NCBI RefSeq assembly: GCF_022348085.1
Contig: NZ_JAKRFN010000026.1
Span: 1-64,000 of the forward strand
Reading direction: 5' to 3'
From: Mycobacterium sp. PSTR-4-N
GTDB taxonomy: Bacteria > Actinomycetota > Actinomycetes > Mycobacteriales > Mycobacteriaceae
Length of the DNA: 64,000 nt
Made by a program: the position numbers and the translations under genes. The notes below the pieces were generated by a model. It saw nothing but the letters and a program-made list of their open reading frames with translations. It made no database searches and was not told the origin of the DNA. Below are positions 34,890-43,445 of the stretch, piece after piece (positions within the stretch are counted from its first letter, which is position 1; each line of letters begins with the position of its first letter).

Positions 34890-36737
34890 ATGGCGACGAC
34901 ACTGCTGCGTATCGCGACCGCCGGTTCGGTCGACGACGGAAAGTCCACGCTGATCGGTCGGCTGCTCTACGACAGCAAGGCCGTGATGGAGGATCAGCTC
35001 GCCGCCGTCGAGCGCACGTCCAAGGAGCGCGGGAACGACTACACCGACCTGGCTCTGGTCACCGACGGCCTGCGCGCCGAGCGTGAGCAGGGCATCACGA
35101 TCGATGTGGCCTACCGCTATTTCGCCACCGCCAAGCGCAAATTCATCATCGCCGACACCCCGGGTCACATCCAGTACACGCGCAACATGGTGACCGGCAC
35201 CTCCACCGCGCAGCTGGCGATCGTGCTCGTCGACGCCCGGCACGGTCTGCTCGAGCAGTCCCGCCGCCACGCGTTCCTGGCCTCGCTGCTGGGCATCCGG
35301 CACATCGTGCTCGCAGTCAACAAGATGGATCTGGTCGGCTGGAGTCAGGAGCGGTTCGACGAGATCCGGGACGACTTCTACGAATTCGCCGCGCGTCTCG
35401 ACGTCCAGGACGTCACCACGATCCCGCTCTCGGCGCTCAACGGAGACAACGTCGTCACCAAATCCGATGTCACGCCGTGGTACGACGGGCCGTCGCTGCT
35501 GAGCCACCTCGAGGACGTGTACATCGCGGGCGATCGCAACCTGGTCGATGTGCGGTTCCCGGTGCAGTACGTGATCCGGCCGCAGACCCGCGAGCACGCC
35601 GATCACCGCAGCTACGCCGGCACCGTCGCCAGCGGCGTCATGCGTCCGGGCGACGAGATCGTGGTGCTGCCCACGGGCAAGACCTCCCGCATCACGGCCA
35701 TCGAGGGCCCGGGTGGCCCTGTGCAGGAAGCGTTTCCGCCGATGGCCGTGTCGGTGAGCCTGGCCGACGACATCGACATCAGCCGCGGTGACCTGATCGC
35801 CCGGCCCAACAACCAGCCCCGGGTGACGCAGCAGTTCGACGCCACGGTGTGCTGGATGGCCGACGAAGCCTCACTGGAGCCGGGTCGGGACTACCTGATC
35901 AAGCACACGACGCGCACCACCCGCGTCAGGGTGACGGCGCTGGACTACCGGCTCGATGTCAACACGTTGCACCGCGACAAGACGGCCACCGCGCTGAAAC
36001 TCAACGAGCTGGGCCGGGTGTCGCTGCGCAGCCAGGTGCCTCTGCTCCTCGATGAGTACAGCCGCAATGCTGCGACGGGATCGTTCATCCTGATCGACCC
36101 GAACACCAACGGTACGGTCGCCGCGGGGATGATCCTGCCCTACGTGACGGCGCGGACGTCGAGCCCCAACACAGTGCGGCACCAGTCGCTGTGCACCTCC
36201 GACGACCGGCTGTCCAAGGGGCGCACGGTGTGGTTCACCGGTCTGTCGGGTTCGGGCAAGTCGTCGGTGGCAATGCTGGTGGAGCAGAAGCTGCTCGAAA
36301 AGGGCGTGCCTGCCTATGTTCTCGACGGAGACAACCTGCGGCACGGGCTCAACGCCGACCTCGGGTTCTCGATGGCCGACCGCGCCGAGAACCAGCGCCG
36401 GCTCGCCCACATCGCGGCGATCCTCGCCGACTCCGGCCAGGTGGTGCTGGTGCCTGCGATCAGTCCGCTCGAGGAGCATCGCGAGTTGGCCCGGCAGGTG
36501 ACGACGGCGGCCGGTCTGGACTTCTTCGAGGTCTTCATGGACACCCCGCTCGAGGATTGCGAACGCCGCGATCCGAAAGGCCTGTACGCGAAGGCCCGTG
36601 CCGGCGAGATCACCCACTTCACCGGTATCGACAGCCCCTATCAGCGACCGAAGGATCCCGACTTGCAGCTGACACCGGATCTACCCCTCGACGGACTCGC
36701 CGACCGGGTGATCGAGATGCTGGAGAGCAGGCCATGA
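34890..36737 (+). CDS. cysNC: Bifunctional sulfate adenylyltransferase subunit 1 / APS kinase
   Basis: A 615-aa fusion. The N-terminal CysN GTPase (about 1-430) has the P-loop GSVDDGKST, DTPGHIQYTRN and NKMDL, and drives APS formation together with CysD. The C-terminal CysC domain (about 440-615) has its own P-loop GLSGSGKSS and the DNLRHGLNADLGF stretch, and phosphorylates APS to PAPS. The fusion is the usual mycobacterial form. A GGGGGA ribosome binding site precedes ATG 34890. It overlaps cysQ by ATGA. Confidence 0.96.
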   Translation: MATTLLRIATAGSVDDGKSTLIGRLLYDSKAVMEDQLAAVERTSKERGNDYTDLALVTDGLRAEREQGITIDVAYRYFATAKRKFIIADTPGHIQYTRNMVTGTSTAQLAIVLVDARHGLLEQSRRHAFLASLLGIRHIVLAVNKMDLVGWSQERFDEIRDDFYEFAARLDVQDVTTIPLSALNGDNVVTKSDVTPWYDGPSLLSHLEDVYIAGDRNLVDVRFPVQYVIRPQTREHADHRSYAGTVASGVMRPGDEIVVLPTGKTSRITAIEGPGGPVQEAFPPMAVSVSLADDIDISRGDLIARPNNQPRVTQQFDATVCWMADEASLEPGRDYLIKHTTRTTRVRVTALDYRLDVNTLHRDKTATALKLNELGRVSLRSQVPLLLDEYSRNAATGSFILIDPNTNGTVAAGMILPYVTARTSSPNTVRHQSLCTSDDRLSKGRTVWFTGLSGSGKSSVAMLVEQKLLEKGVPAYVLDGDNLRHGLNADLGFSMADRAENQRRLAHIAAILADSGQVVLVPAISPLEEHRELARQVTTAAGLDFFEVFMDTPLEDCERRDPKGLYAKARAGEITHFTGIDSPYQRPKDPDLQLTPDLPLDGLADRVIEMLESRP

Positions 36738-37474
36738 CCGAATCCGATCACGAGGTCGCCGCGCGACTCGCCACGGAAGCCGGTGTGCTGCTGCTCGACG
36801 TACGCGCCGAGTTCGCCGACGCGGACGCGGCGGAGCGGAAAGCGGCAGGGGACAAGCGATCCCACGACTTCCTGATGGAGGCGTTGGCATCGGTGCGGCC
36901 CGGCGACGCGGTGCTGTCCGAAGAGGGCATCGACGATCCGGTTCGGCTGTCCGCCGAACGGGTCTGGATCGTGGATCCATTGGACGGCACCCGCGAGTTC
37001 TCCGAGGCAGGGCGGTCCGACTGGGCCGTACACGTAGCGCTGTGGCAGGCAGGCGAACTCGTCGCCGGCGCCGTCGCGCTGCCCGCGCAGGGCGTCACGC
37101 TGGCCACTCCCACGGTGCCTGTGCCGCCTGCGCAGCCCGGTGCGCCGAGAATCGTCGTCTCCCGCACCCGGCCGCCCGCGATCGCCTTGGAGGTCAAGGA
37201 TGCGCTCGAGGGCACGCTCGTCGAAATGGGTTCGGCCGGAGCGAAAGTGGCGTCCGTGGTGCAGGGCGTCTCCGATGTCTACGTGCACGCCGGTGGTCAG
37301 TACGAATGGGATTCGGCCGCGCCGGTCGCGGTGGCCCGCGCGGCCGGACTGCACACCTCCCGCATCGACGGCTCCCCGCTGGTCTACAACCAGCGGGACT
37401 CCAAGCTGCCCGACCTCATCGTCTGCCGGCCCGAGCTGGCCGATGCGGTGTTGGCGGTGACGGCCCGACTGTAG
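36734..37474 (+). CDS. cysQ: 3'(2'),5'-bisphosphate nucleotidase CysQ
   Basis: A 246-aa inositol-monophosphatase-fold enzyme that removes the 3'-phosphate of PAP/PAPS and so balances sulfate activation. The metal-binding motifs are SEEG, WIVDPLDGT and the late YEWDSAAPVAV. It is co-translated with cysNC, which makes the substrate it would recycle. Other FIG-superfamily activities such as inositol phosphatase cannot be excluded, but context favours CysQ. Confidence 0.9.
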   Translation: MTESDHEVAARLATEAGVLLLDVRAEFADADAAERKAAGDKRSHDFLMEALASVRPGDAVLSEEGIDDPVRLSAERVWIVDPLDGTREFSEAGRSDWAVHVALWQAGELVAGAVALPAQGVTLATPTVPVPPAQPGAPRIVVSRTRPPAIALEVKDALEGTLVEMGSAGAKVASVVQGVSDVYVHAGGQYEWDSAAPVAVARAAGLHTSRIDGSPLVYNQRDSKLPDLIVCRPELADAVLAVTARL

Positions 37475-37483
37475 GCTGCGGAG

Positions 37484-38083
37484 GTGGCCGAACCCAATAC
37501 TCTGCGCGCGCTGTCGGGACTGCCGCTCACACCGGCCCGGCTCGGCGATTCGGTGCTGGTGCTGATCGACTGCCAGAACACCTACACCGAAGGGGTGTTG
37601 GAGCTCGACGGGGTGCAGGATGCTCTCGACGAGGCGGCGGTACTGCTGGACCTCGCTCGATCGGCCGGTGCGCCGGTCATCCACGTGCAGCACGACGACG
37701 GCCCCGGTTCGCTGTACGACATCGGTGGCCACACCGGCGCGATCGTCGAGCGGGTCGCCCCCCTCGACACCGAACCGGTTGTGGTGAAGAACTATCCGAA
37801 CGCCTTCGTGCAGACCGACCTGCAGGACAGGCTCACGTCCCTGGGCGTGCAGAATCTCGTGCTGGCGGGGTTCATGACGCACATGTGCGTGAACTCGACA
37901 GCGCGCGGCGCGTTCAACCTCGGCTATGCGCCGACCGTGGTCGCCACCGCGACCGCGACGCGCCCGCTACCGGGGGTCGGGGGAGAGCCCGTGCCCGCTT
38001 CGGCGCTTCAGGCCGCGAGCTTGGCCGCGGTCGCCGACCTGTTCGCCGTGGTCGTGCCCCGCGCCGCCGACATCCCCGGGTAG
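37484..38083 (+). CDS. Isochorismatase-family cysteine hydrolase
   Basis: A 199-aa hydrolase with a full Asp-Lys-Cys triad: D29 in VLVLIDCQNTY, Lys in VVKNYPNAF and Cys in GFMTHMCVNSTAR. Family members hydrolyse amides or vinyl ethers, such as nicotinamide or isochorismate; the substrate here is unknown. The GTG start lies 9 nt after cysQ, so it belongs to the same transcript. A link to sulfur metabolism is suggested only by position. Confidence 0.88.
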   Translation: MAEPNTLRALSGLPLTPARLGDSVLVLIDCQNTYTEGVLELDGVQDALDEAAVLLDLARSAGAPVIHVQHDDGPGSLYDIGGHTGAIVERVAPLDTEPVVVKNYPNAFVQTDLQDRLTSLGVQNLVLAGFMTHMCVNSTARGAFNLGYAPTVVATATATRPLPGVGGEPVPASALQAASLAAVADLFAVVVPRAADIPG

Positions 38084-38091
38084 GCCTGCGC

Positions 38092-38568
38092 ATGCGAATG
38101 TCGGCGAAGGCGGAGTATGCGATCCGCGCGATGGTCGAACTGGCCACCGCCGACGATGGCGCGCTGGTCAAGACCGAGGATCTGGCGAGGGCACAGGGCA
38201 TTCCGGCGCAATTCCTGGTCGACATCCTGTCGGACCTGCGCACCGACCGACTGGTGCGCAGCCATCGTGGTCGCGACGGCGGATACGAACTCGCCCGGTG
38301 CGCCACCGAGATCAGCATCGCCGACGTGCTGCGGTGTATCGACGGGCCGTTGGCCAGCGTCCGTGACATCGGGCTCGGTGACCTACCCTACAGCGGACCG
38401 ACCGCCGCGCTGACCGATGTGTGGCGAGCGTTGCGCGCCAGTATGCGTTCGGTTCTGGAGACCACGAGCCTTGCCGATGTGGCAGCCGGTGCCCTGCCGA
38501 AGCACGTGCGCACGCTGGCCGACGACTACCGCACCCAGGAAGAACAGCGCGGGCGATCCGTCACCTGA
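38092..38568 (+). CDS. Rrf2-family transcriptional regulator (Rv1287-like)
   Basis: A 158-aa regulator. The N-terminal winged helix starts MSAKAEYAIRAMVELA and includes the recognition segment IPAQFLVDILSDLRTDRLV and the wing SHRGRDGGYEL. Only two Cys residues (RCATE, LRCIDG) are present and the three-Cys iron-sulfur motif of IscR/NsrR is missing. This makes it more like CymR, the Rrf2 regulator of cysteine metabolism in Firmicutes. It follows the hydrolase gene by 8 nt and M. tuberculosis has one at the same place, so it probably senses sulfur status and controls the cys genes. ATG 38098 is an alternative start. Confidence 0.88.
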   Translation: MRMSAKAEYAIRAMVELATADDGALVKTEDLARAQGIPAQFLVDILSDLRTDRLVRSHRGRDGGYELARCATEISIADVLRCIDGPLASVRDIGLGDLPYSGPTAALTDVWRALRASMRSVLETTSLADVAAGALPKHVRTLADDYRTQEEQRGRSVT

Positions 38569-38591
38569 TCGCGCGGGAAAGGCTACCCATC

Positions 38592-39623
38592 GTGTTCGAC
38601 TTTCGTGATCTCACCGCACCGGTGTCGGTCGCCCCGATGGCGGGTGGACCCTCGACACCCGAACTCGCCGCGGCCGGCACGAATGCCGGCGGGCTGGGTT
38701 TCGTCGCGGCCGGCTATCTCAGCGCCGACGTGTTCGCTGACAAATTGGGCGCGGCGATGCGGTCGGCGTCCGGCCCGATCGGTGCGAACCTGTTCGTGCC
38801 GGGTCCGGACACCGGTGATCAGGAGCGCATCGAACGGTACGCCGCGCAGCTGGTGCCGGACGCGCAGCGCTACGGCGTCTCCGTCGGTGCGCCTCGCATC
38901 GACGACGACGCGTGGCAGGGGAAACTCGACGTCCTGCTGGATCTGCGACCGGCGGTGGCGTCCTTCACCTTCGGGCTCCCGACGGCCGATGACGTCGCGC
39001 GACTCCGATCCGCCGGCGTCACCGTCGCGGGCACGATCACCACGCTCGCGGAGGCCCACGAGGCGGCCGACCGCGGCGTCGACGTGCTCGTGGCGCAGGG
39101 ACCTGCCGCAGGAGGGCACCGCGGAACCTTCGACGCGCAGTCGCGTCCGGCCGAGCAGCCGCTCGACGATCTACTGGCCGCGATCACGGCCGTCCTCGAC
39201 CTTCCGGTGGTGGCCGCCGGCGGCCTGATGACCGCGGCAGACGTGGCGCGGGTACGCCGCGGCGGGGCGGTCGCCGCGCAGCTGGGCACGGCCTTCCTGC
39301 TGGCTGACGAAGCCGGCAGCAGTCCGGTGCACCGGGCCGCGCTGGTGAGTCCCGAATTCACCGAAACTGTTGTCACGAAAGCATTCTCGGGGCGCTACGC
39401 GCGCGGCCTGCGCAATCGCTTCGTCGACGACCATGATGCGCAGGCGCCGCTGGCCTACCCGCAGGTGCACTATCTCACGAGCCCGCTGCGGGCGGCGGCG
39501 GTGCGGGCGGGCGATCCGCACGGCACCAACATCTGGGCCGGCACCGGGTTCCGGCTGGCCGAGCCCGCTCCCGCTGCCGCGATCATCGAGAAGTTGACAT
39601 CCGAACAAGGCGGCCAAGGCTGA
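38592..39623 (+). CDS. Nitronate monooxygenase / 2-nitropropane dioxygenase-like FMN protein
   Basis: A 343-aa TIM-barrel flavoprotein. Typical motifs are APMAGGPSTPELAAA at the N-terminus, VLVAQGPAAGGHRG with the catalytic His, PVVAAGGLMTAADV and AAQLGTAFLL near the phosphate-binding end. These enzymes oxidise alkyl nitronates; the natural substrate in mycobacteria is not established. GTG 38592 is used, 23 nt after the Rrf2 gene, which makes this the last gene of the cys run. Confidence 0.88.
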   Translation: MFDFRDLTAPVSVAPMAGGPSTPELAAAGTNAGGLGFVAAGYLSADVFADKLGAAMRSASGPIGANLFVPGPDTGDQERIERYAAQLVPDAQRYGVSVGAPRIDDDAWQGKLDVLLDLRPAVASFTFGLPTADDVARLRSAGVTVAGTITTLAEAHEAADRGVDVLVAQGPAAGGHRGTFDAQSRPAEQPLDDLLAAITAVLDLPVVAAGGLMTAADVARVRRGGAVAAQLGTAFLLADEAGSSPVHRAALVSPEFTETVVTKAFSGRYARGLRNRFVDDHDAQAPLAYPQVHYLTSPLRAAAVRAGDPHGTNIWAGTGFRLAEPAPAAAIIEKLTSEQGGQG

Positions 39624-39630
39624 CATCGGC

Positions 39631-39701
39631 CCACCCCGAGCGACATTGTCGGCCGATGGTGAGGTGTGCTCATCAGGCGCCGACAATGTCGCTGAGGGTG
39701 G
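39631..39701. terminator. Bidirectional terminator-like hairpin
   Basis: Arms at 39631-39653 and 39679-39701 pair over 23 bases with two mismatches; the core is AGCGACATTGTCGGC against its reverse complement. The loop is 25 nt. It lies between the convergent nitronate-monooxygenase and DUF4097 genes, so it can end transcription from both sides. Confidence 0.75.
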
Positions 39702-39738
39702 TCAGCTCGAGCATGCGGGGGCGCTGCGCTGCGGCCGG

Positions 39739-40620
39739 CTAGCCAAGCTGTTCCACGGTGACGTCGCCGTTTTCGGAGCGCACGCTCACCACCGACGCGG
39801 CGCCGCGGGGATCCCGGGTCTGCGGTACGCGCACCACCGTGGAACCCCACGATTGTCCCGTCGTCGCGTCGACCAGGTACGGGCCGGGCGGGGGCAGCGC
39901 GATCGTCACGTCGCCGTCCTCTGTCCGGGCGTCCAGCGTCGCGGGAACGCCGGAGAAGTCGACGTCGATGTCGCCGGTCGCCGTGGTGGCCCGAAACGTC
40001 CCGGTCACTGAGATCGTGTCACGGGTGTCGATGTCGCCGTTCTGTGCGGTGATCTCGACGTCGCGCGCGGCGCCGCCGAGAATTACCGCGCCGTCGCGGG
40101 TGCGGGCCACCAGCCGGTCGATGTCGGCCTCGAGCATCACCACACCGGTGTCCTGGTCGGTGGTCACCGTGGTCCGACGGGCCTGATCCCCGGGTAACAC
40201 CACCGTGATCCGCGAGGCGCGCCCCCAGTTCAGGAGGGCAGTCGGTTCGGCGTCTATGGTCACGCGCGCCGACGTGCCGTCGGCGGCCACGGACAACGGA
40301 TCCGCATCGGCGCGTACGGAATTGACCATCGTCATGTCGATGCGTGGCGTGCGGGCCTCGCGATCGGTGGTGATACGCACGAGGACCGGAACGGAGCCCG
40401 TGTCGACGGTCACCGCGCGCACGGTCGCGGGCAGCGCGGCGCTGTCGGTGACGACCCGGAACGTGCTCACGCCCCAAGCGAAGACGGCCAGTGACGCCAC
40501 GGTTCCGATGATCAGGGCCGTCGCGGCGACGACCAGGACGGCGCGGATCGCCGTACGGCCGCCGGGTGACGGCGCCGGTGGCGGGGTGGGTGGGGTGACC
40601 GTGGTTGTCATGGTGGTCAT
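39739..40620 (-). CDS. DUF4097-family membrane-anchored protein
   Basis: A 293-aa protein. A Thr/Pro-rich cytosolic N-terminus leads to one membrane helix (AIRAVLVVAATALIIGTVAS, about 24-45). The rest is a beta-helix of the DUF4097 type, with repeated GDI(D)/GDV(T) turns such as TAQNGDIDTRD, TATGDIDVDF, RTEDGDVTIAL and RSENGDVTVEQL. It is the third gene of a kinase-regulator operon, which suggests that it is an envelope-stress sensor or effector. Two ATGs lie close together; 40620 is used. Confidence 0.82.
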   Translation of the reverse strand: MTTMTTTVTPPTPPPAPSPGGRTAIRAVLVVAATALIIGTVASLAVFAWGVSTFRVVTDSAALPATVRAVTVDTGSVPVLVRITTDREARTPRIDMTMVNSVRADADPLSVAADGTSARVTIDAEPTALLNWGRASRITVVLPGDQARRTTVTTDQDTGVVMLEADIDRLVARTRDGAVILGGAARDVEITAQNGDIDTRDTISVTGTFRATTATGDIDVDFSGVPATLDARTEDGDVTIALPPPGPYLVDATTGQSWGSTVVRVPQTRDPRGAASVVSVRSENGDVTVEQLG

Positions 40621-40640
40621 GCGGGAGTCCCTTCGCGCGT

Positions 40641-41285
40641 TCAGGATTCGAGATATCGCAGCACAGCGAGGACACGCCGGTTGCCGCTGTCGTCGGGGGC
40701 CAGGCCGAGCTTGGTGAAGATCGACGCGATGTGTTTCTCGGCCGATCCGACCGACATGTGCAGGGCCGTCGCGATCGCCGAGTTCGTCTTGCCCTCGGCC
40801 ATCAGCTGTAGGACCTCGCGTTCGCGCGGGGTCAGCGCATCCAGGATGTTGCGACGGTGTGAGCGAACGAGGATCTGCGACACCACTTCTGGATCGAGCA
40901 CGGTCCCGCCGGCCCCGACGACGGCCACGGCATCGAGGAAGGCCGGGACATCGGCCACCCGGTCCTTGAGCAGATAACCGAAGCCGCGAGTGTCCGAGGC
41001 GATCAGGTCGGCAGCGTATCGCTCCTCGACGTAGTGGGAGAGCACCAGCACCGGCGACTCCGGGTTCTGGCTGCGCAGCAGTGCTGCGGCGCGGATCCCC
41101 TCGTCGGTGAAGGTGGGCGGCATCCGGACGTCGAGGATCGCGAGGTCCGGCCGGGTGTCGTTGACCAAGCGCAGCAGGTTGGTCGCGTCGGGCACCCCGG
41201 CCACCACGTCGTGGCCGGCGTCGGTGAGGATGCGTTCGATGCCCGCCCGCAGGAGCGCGGAATCCTCGGCGATCACGATGCGCAT
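40641..41285 (-). CDS. NarL/LiaR-family response regulator
   Basis: A 214-aa regulator. The receiver has the acidic ED pair (7-8), phospho-acceptor D52 (LAILDVRMPP) and Lys in GYLLKDRV. The C-terminal LuxR-type helix-turn-helix reads LTPREREVLQLMAEGKTNSA and then IATALHMS. It overlaps the sensor-kinase gene by 13 nt, and the DUF4097 gene follows after 20 nt. Confidence 0.93.
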   Translation of the reverse strand: MRIVIAEDSALLRAGIERILTDAGHDVVAGVPDATNLLRLVNDTRPDLAILDVRMPPTFTDEGIRAAALLRSQNPESPVLVLSHYVEERYAADLIASDTRGFGYLLKDRVADVPAFLDAVAVVGAGGTVLDPEVVSQILVRSHRRNILDALTPREREVLQLMAEGKTNSAIATALHMSVGSAEKHIASIFTKLGLAPDDSGNRRVLAVLRYLES

Positions 41286-42595
41286 GGCAGCACCGCGGTG
41301 ATGATGGTCGGACCGGTGACCGGGCTGGACACCGTGAACGTGCCGCGCGCCGCGCGCACCCGCTCGTCGAGGCCGCGCAGTCCCGTGGCGTTCTCGTCGC
41401 CGGTGATCTGCGCACCGCCCCGTCCGTCGTCGAACACGCTGACGTGCAACTGCTGTGCGGTGTCGTCCAGGCGGACCGTGACGGCGGCCTGGCCGGCTCC
41501 CGCGTGGCGGGTGACGTTGGTCAGGGCCTCGGCGACGACGAAGTAGGCGCACGCCTCGACCTCGTCGGGTAGGCGGCGGGGCAGGTGGACACTCAACGTG
41601 GTCGGCACCCCGGATGTCGTCGCGCGCTGCACCACCGCCGACAGCGCCGCGTCGAGGCCGCGGTCGGCCAAAATCGTCGGAGCGATACCGCGGACCACGT
41701 TGCGCAGTTCCACGAGAGCGCTCTTCGCCTCGTCGTGGGCCTCGGCGATCAGCGCCTTGGCGGCGGGCAGATCGGTGTCGAGTTTCGTCTGGGCCAACCC
41801 GATCGTCATGGCCAGGGACACCAAGCGAGGTTGCACACCGTCGTGGAGGTCGCGTTCGATGCGGTGGCGTTCGGTCTGTGCCGAGGTCACCGCGCCCTGC
41901 CGTGCATCGGCCAGTGCGCTGACCTGGTATTGCAGGTGGGCGGTCGGCGATGGCGTCAGCAGCCAGCGGTCGATCGTGGCGTCGAGCGCAGGGGCGTAGA
42001 CGAGCAGCGCGCCCGCGGCGACGAGCGCCACCACCGCGAGCAGCAACGCCACCGGTGTAGGGAGGAACGACAGGCCGGCATCGGCGTCGCTGTTGCCGAT
42101 CGCGATCGCGGCAGCTGGTGCGAGGAAGGCGAACACCAGCAGGGCGACTGCCAGACCCGTGGCCAGGAGGTCGTAGGTCATGCGCAGGTAGTGGTGGGCC
42201 ACCGCCTTCCAGAACCGGGCGCTGCCCAGGTCGAGCAGGATCTGGTGGGCCCAGCGTTGGAATCCGGTGTGTGGGGAGAGCCGGCGCGGCGGCACGCCGA
42301 TGCCCATGCCGAACACCGCTTCGCTGCGCACCCGTTCGACGCGCTCGACGCCGCGCACCAGGTAGGTGAACACCACGGCGGCCAGGACGAAACCGATCAC
42401 ACTCGGGATCGAGGAGACGCCGATGATCAACAGCGTCAACGGAATCCAGAACCAGACGGTGGCGATCGCCGCGCCGGTGACCATCGAGGCCGTCGGCACC
42501 ACGCCGATGGTCGTCGTGCGCGGAACCGGGGGTGGCGCCGCGATGTCGGGTGCCGACTCGATCGTCGTCTCAGCGGGTGCGGTCATGGTCACCAA
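41273..42595 (-). CDS. NarL-type sensor histidine kinase with putative-sensor domain
   Basis: A 440-aa kinase. A long N-terminal membrane region with several helices (about 35-215) resembles the actinobacterial 'putative sensor' domain. The HisKA_3 dimerisation part contains the phospho-acceptor His in RIERDLHDGVQPRL. The ATPase domain includes LTNVTRHAGAGQA and VFDDGRGG. It leads the kinase-regulator-DUF4097 operon, a layout like LiaS-LiaR envelope-stress systems. ATG 42586 is an alternative start. Confidence 0.9.
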   Translation of the reverse strand: MVTMTAPAETTIESAPDIAAPPPVPRTTTIGVVPTASMVTGAAIATVWFWIPLTLLIIGVSSIPSVIGFVLAAVVFTYLVRGVERVERVRSEAVFGMGIGVPPRRLSPHTGFQRWAHQILLDLGSARFWKAVAHHYLRMTYDLLATGLAVALLVFAFLAPAAAIAIGNSDADAGLSFLPTPVALLLAVVALVAAGALLVYAPALDATIDRWLLTPSPTAHLQYQVSALADARQGAVTSAQTERHRIERDLHDGVQPRLVSLAMTIGLAQTKLDTDLPAAKALIAEAHDEAKSALVELRNVVRGIAPTILADRGLDAALSAVVQRATTSGVPTTLSVHLPRRLPDEVEACAYFVVAEALTNVTRHAGAGQAAVTVRLDDTAQQLHVSVFDDGRGGAQITGDENATGLRGLDERVRAARGTFTVSSPVTGPTIITAVLPCAS

Positions 42596-42672
42596 CCTAG
42601 GGATCTCGGCACGGGAGCGGGACGGCGTTTTCCCGCCAGTCCGGCGGGGGATAACCCCCGCCGCAACCTAGA

Positions 42673-42694
42673 TTGGTCTGACCACTTGACCAAC
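42673..42694. promoter_or_regulatory. FadR-type operator
   Basis: TGGTCTGACCA (42674-42684) matches the TGGTCNGACCA core known from FadR sites. A wider inverted repeat TTGGTC (42673-42678) / GACCAA (42689-42694) overlaps it. The site lies about 40 nt before the GntR/FadR-family gene and after the divergent kinase start, so it probably serves autoregulation. Confidence 0.65.
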
Positions 42695-42722
42695 TGGCCG
42701 TGGGGCGGGCACAGTGTCGGGC

Positions 42723-43445
42723 ATGGTGCTGCGCCCCGTGAACCGCCGTTCGGTGCCCGAGGACGTCTTCGACCAGATCGTCGCGGACGTGCTCAGCGGT
42801 GAGATGCAGCCGGGGGAAGCTCTGCCCAGCGAGCGGCGGCTCGCCGAGGTCCTCGGCGTCTCGCGCCCGGCCATCCGGGAGGCGCTCAAGCGCCTGGCGG
42901 CCGCGGGTCTGGTCGAGGTGCGCCAGGGTGACGCCACGACCGTGCGAGACTTCCGGCGGACCGCGGGCCTGGACCTGCTCCCCACGCTGCTGATGCGCGG
43001 CGGTGAGCTGGACCTCGACGTCGTGCGCAGCATCCTCGAGACACGCCTGCACAACGGGCCGAAGGTCGCCGAACTCGCGGCCCGCCGCGGCGGCCCGCAC
43101 GCGCGCGAGATGCTCGACCAGGTTCTGACCGCCTTGGCCGAGGAAACCGATCCCGTTGCCGCGCAACGTCATGCACTCGACTTCTGGGATCACATCGTCG
43201 ACTGCGCAGACTCGATCGCGTTCCGGCTGATGTTCAACACGCTGCGCGCCACGTACGAACCCGTGCTGCCCGCCCTGGCCGCGGTGATGACCGCCGAGGT
43301 CGAACGCGTCGACGACTACCGAGACCTGGCCGGCGCCGTGATCGCCGGAGACGCCGGTGCGGCGTCGTCACACGCCCGGCGTCTGCTCGAACCGGCGACC
43401 ACAGCCCTGCTCACCGCTCTGGCACACCTGGAGGAGAAGCCTTGA
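42723..43445 (+). CDS. GntR/FadR-family transcriptional regulator
   Basis: A 240-aa regulator. The N-terminal GntR winged helix shows LPSERRLAEVLGVSRPAIRE and ALKRLAAAGLVEV. An all-helical FCD/FadR-type effector domain follows, with D and H residues (RSILETRLHNG, DFWDHIVDCAD) suited to metal or ligand binding. A FadR-like operator stands just upstream. The gene is fused by TTGA overlap to a fatty-acid-hydroxylase-family gene, so a lipid ligand is plausible. GTG 42714 is an alternative start. Confidence 0.9.
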   Translation: MVLRPVNRRSVPEDVFDQIVADVLSGEMQPGEALPSERRLAEVLGVSRPAIREALKRLAAAGLVEVRQGDATTVRDFRRTAGLDLLPTLLMRGGELDLDVVRSILETRLHNGPKVAELAARRGGPHAREMLDQVLTALAEETDPVAAQRHALDFWDHIVDCADSIAFRLMFNTLRATYEPVLPALAAVMTAEVERVDDYRDLAGAVIAGDAGAASSHARRLLEPATTALLTALAHLEEKP

